8,881 bases of DNA from JBOGGN01 sp050744165 (GTDB lineage Bacteria; Actinomycetota; Acidimicrobiia; Acidimicrobiales; Palsa-688), in NCBI GenBank assembly GCA_050744165.1, contig JBOGGN010000074.1:1-8881 (forward strand), in the 5' to 3' direction. The notes beneath the pieces were generated by a model. It saw only the letters and a list, made by a program, of their open reading frames with translations. It was not told the DNA's origin and searched no databases. This document shows, piece after piece, positions 7,005-8,881 of this stretch. Numbering within the stretch: the stretch's first letter is position 1; each line of letters opens with the position of its first letter. The position numbers and the translations under genes were made by a program.

Positions 7005-7023
7005 GTGTTATCCCGTTGTTATC
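7005..7023 (+). promoter_or_regulatory. Direct-repeat operator facing the response regulator gene
   Basis: GTGTTATC-CCG-TTGTTATC: the same 11-bp-period pair in the opposite orientation to the copy at 6941-6959, with one mismatch in the second half-site. It lies 14 bp before ATG 7038, so binding here should affect expression of the regulator itself. Confidence 0.7.
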
Positions 7024-7037
7024 GGCGGTACGCCACC

Positions 7038-7700
7038 ATGGATCCCGTGAGGGTGCTGGTCGTTGAGGACAATTCGGTCGTCGCGGACGCGGTGGCTGAG
7101 GGCCTGCGCGATCAGGGAATGGCGGTCGACATCGCCTACGACGGGCGGAGCGGGCTGGACAAGGCGACTTTGAACACCTACGACGTCGTGGTTTTGGACC
7201 GCGACCTGCCTCGGCTGCATGGCGACTCTCTGTGCCAGCACATCGTCGAGTCCCCGAGGCCCAGCCGGATCTTGATGTTGACAGCCGCCGGAGGGATCGA
7301 GGACAGGGTGGACGGCCTGAACCTGGGCGCCGATGACTATCTGGCCAAACCATTCCACTTCGCCGAGCTGGTGGCCCGGGTGCGCGCCCTGGCCCGGCGC
7401 ACCCCGTCGACCACGCCAGTGCTTACCCGGGGTGACCTGACCGTCGATCGGGCCCGGCGGGCCGTCACCCGAGCCGGCAGGTCGGTGCCGCTGGCCCGGA
7501 AGGAACTGGGGGTGCTCGAAGTGCTCGTCTGCGCCAATGGTGCGGCCGTGAGCGCCGAGCAGCTCCTCGAACAAGTGTGGGACGAACACGCCGATCCGTT
7601 CACCAACACTGTTGCGGTAACCGTGGGACGCCTGCGGCGCAAACTGGGAGACCCGCCTCTGATCGAGACGTTCATCGGCGGCGGCTACCGGATCCCCTGA
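7038..7700 (+). CDS. OmpR/PhoB-family two-component response regulator
   Basis: The 220-residue product has a receiver domain at 1-118 with acidic pocket E10/D11, phosphoacceptor D54 in VVVLDRDLP, T82 and K104 (the KPF motif). A winged-helix DNA-binding domain follows (about 125-220) and includes LARKELGVLEVLV, the recognition-helix region NTVAVTVGRLRRKLG and the wing IETFIGGGYRIP. Length and order are standard. ATG 7038 is taken as the start. GTG 7047, giving the common VRVLVVEDN beginning, is an alternative, and neither has a strong ribosome site. The gene is divergent from the ABC ATPase gene across 187 bp and is followed two bases later by the kinase gene, so RR and kinase form an operon. 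The paired repeats at 6941-6959 and 7005-7023 are its likely binding sites, implying autoregulation and control of the exporter. Confidence 0.95.
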   Translation: MDPVRVLVVEDNSVVADAVAEGLRDQGMAVDIAYDGRSGLDKATLNTYDVVVLDRDLPRLHGDSLCQHIVESPRPSRILMLTAAGGIEDRVDGLNLGADDYLAKPFHFAELVARVRALARRTPSTTPVLTRGDLTVDRARRAVTRAGRSVPLARKELGVLEVLVCANGAAVSAEQLLEQVWDEHADPFTNTVAVTVGRLRRKLGDPPLIETFIGGGYRIP

Positions 7701-7702
7701 AC

Positions 7703-8881
7703 ATGGCCGTAGCCGATCAGCGACCCAGGATCGGTGCCCGTCGCAGCGTGCGGGCCCGCATTGCCCTGGCCTGCGCCGGATTGTTCTTCGTCACCGGCGC
7801 AGCGGTTTGTCGCCGCCACCTACATCGTGGTCGACCACAGCCTCGGTCCCAGCCCTGCGAAAGTCACCATACCGAGCGCTCTCGCTTCGACCTGCCAGCG
7901 CGCCGAAGCCAACGGCACCCTCAAGCGTGACTCGGCTCTGGTGGCCCAATGCCAATACTTTCTCGGGGCCACTAATCAGCGCAGCCGGGACCTGCACGAG
8001 CTGCTGGTGTGGTCCCTGGTCGGTCTCGGTGTAGCCACCCTCATCGCTGGTGTCCTGGGATGGGCCGTGGGCCGGCGAATCCTGCGCCCCCTCCACCAGG
8101 TCACCGCTGCCGCCCTCCGGGCCTCACAGGAGCGTCTGGACGAGCGGATCAACCTGGACGGGCCCGAAGATGAACTCAAACAGCTGGCCGACACCTTCGA
8201 CGACATGTTGGACCGTCTCGATATGGCCTTCGGTAGCCAACGTCGGTTCGTGGCCAACGCCTCCCACGAACTACGAACCCCACTCACGTCCATGCGCACC
8301 CTCATCGACGTGGCCATGGCCAAACCGGCGAGAACCACCGAACAGCTCGAAGCCCTCGTCTGTCGCGTCGGCCAGAGCCTTGATCGATCAGAAGCGCTGA
8401 TCGACGGGCTCTTGACGCTCGCCCGATCAGACCGCGGCCTGGCCACCCATGAACTCGTCGACCTCGAAGCTGCCGCCCTGGACGCCATTGACCAAGTCAG
8501 CGCCGCTGCCCGAACTACGGGCATCGTCGTCGACGCCGATCTGTCGCCCGGCCCCACCGTTGGTGACCGTTCTCTCATAGATCGCCTAGCGGCCAACCTC
8601 GTCGACAACGCCGTCCGTTACAACATAATCGGGGGATCGATAACCGTCGTGACCGGCACCGACACCGCGGCGTCATACCTCTGTGTTTCCAACACCGGGC
8701 CCCTCGTGCCCGAATCGGCCGTGGCGTCACTGTTCGAACCGTTCAGCCGCCTGGATGGACGAGGCAGTAACGGCGAAGGCGTCGGGCTCGGGCTCTCCAT
8801 CGTTACCTCAGTCGTCGACGCCCACCAAGGCCACCTCCAAGCCGAAGCACTCCCCTCGGGAGGGATGAAGATATCCGTCCG
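7703..8881 (+). pseudogene. Sensor histidine kinase, frameshifted near 7805 and cut by the window end
   Basis: The kinase starts at ATG 7703, two bases after the regulator stop. The first 34 codons read MAVADQRPRIGARRSVRARI and then a membrane helix (LACAGLFFVTGAA). The frame then turns to unrelated Arg/His-rich residues and stops at 7928-7930. From TTT 7806 the +1 frame carries the rest: FVAATYIVV, which completes helix 1, an external loop (about 44-98 in the joined protein, with C64 and C83), helix 2 (99-123), HAMP (122-175), the H-box ASHELRTPLTS with H188 (codon 8265-8267), the N-box with DNAVRYN (N302), and FEPFSRL then GVGLGLSIV. Dropping one base in GCGGTTTG (7802-7809) restores one continuous kinase. 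The +1 frame alone lacks an ATG and would lose the first helix from any GTG or TTG start. The G1 box is NTGP rather than DxGxG, as in many actinobacterial kinases. The 3' end lies outside the window. The break could be a real mutation or a sequencing or assembly error. Confidence 0.85.

Noticed and set aside
7734..8881. Kinase beginning at GTG 7734 in the +1 frame as an intact gene
   Set aside because: Its first ~24 residues would be Pro/Ala/Cys-rich with no membrane helix, while the ATG 7703 frame gives a textbook kinase N-terminus. A frameshift explains the data better.

Overview
The window is high-GC DNA with strong G/C preference at third codon positions and Shine-Dalgarno-led genes. It also carries an actinobacterial-style two-component system beside a divergent ABC exporter. 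Together these point to an actinomycete or another member of Actinomycetota; nothing in the sequence fixes the genus.

Layout, left to right. Positions 1-569 hold no intact gene. They contain a perfect 19-bp tandem repeat at 25-62 that looks like a transposon end. A short minus-strand stretch (153-299) reads like the C-terminal end of a thioredoxin-fold protein and is probably a gene remnant. A GC-rich triplicated motif lies at 297-347, followed by a leader (about 397-569) with several small perfect inverted repeats. Positions 570-4016 (+) encode an 1148-residue secreted mosaic protein: signal peptide, FG-GAP/VCBS repeats, four choice-of-anchor-D (HYDIN/ASH-like) modules each with one cysteine pair, a BIG2-like domain, a Big_3_5-like domain and a PKD-like domain. 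Positions 4092-4637 (+) encode a NADAR-family protein (YbiA-like, ADP-ribose/riboflavin N-glycosidase superfamily). Positions 4638-4883 form the gap between convergent genes and contain a 7-bp-stem hairpin.

The right half is a regulated transporter module. An ABC ATPase (5936-6850, -) is translationally coupled through a GTGA overlap to a six-helix ABC-2-type permease (4884-5939, -). Divergent from them is an OmpR/PhoB-type response regulator (7038-7700, +), followed two bases later by a sensor histidine kinase (7703 to the window end, +). The kinase reading frame is broken near 7805 inside the first membrane helix. The intergenic region between ATPase and regulator holds two head-to-head copies of an 11-bp-period direct repeat (GATAACA-type), one facing each transcription unit. 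This is what an autoregulating OmpR-family operator should look like.

The likely working model is that the kinase senses an envelope signal, the regulator binds the paired repeats and controls both itself and the exporter, and the exporter moves an unknown substrate. If the kinase frameshift is genuine rather than a sequencing error, the module would have lost its sensor. No wholly new system is evident. The most distinctive items are the symmetrical operator, the broken kinase, the thioredoxin-like remnant near a repeat resembling a mobile-element end, and the orphan NADAR gene.
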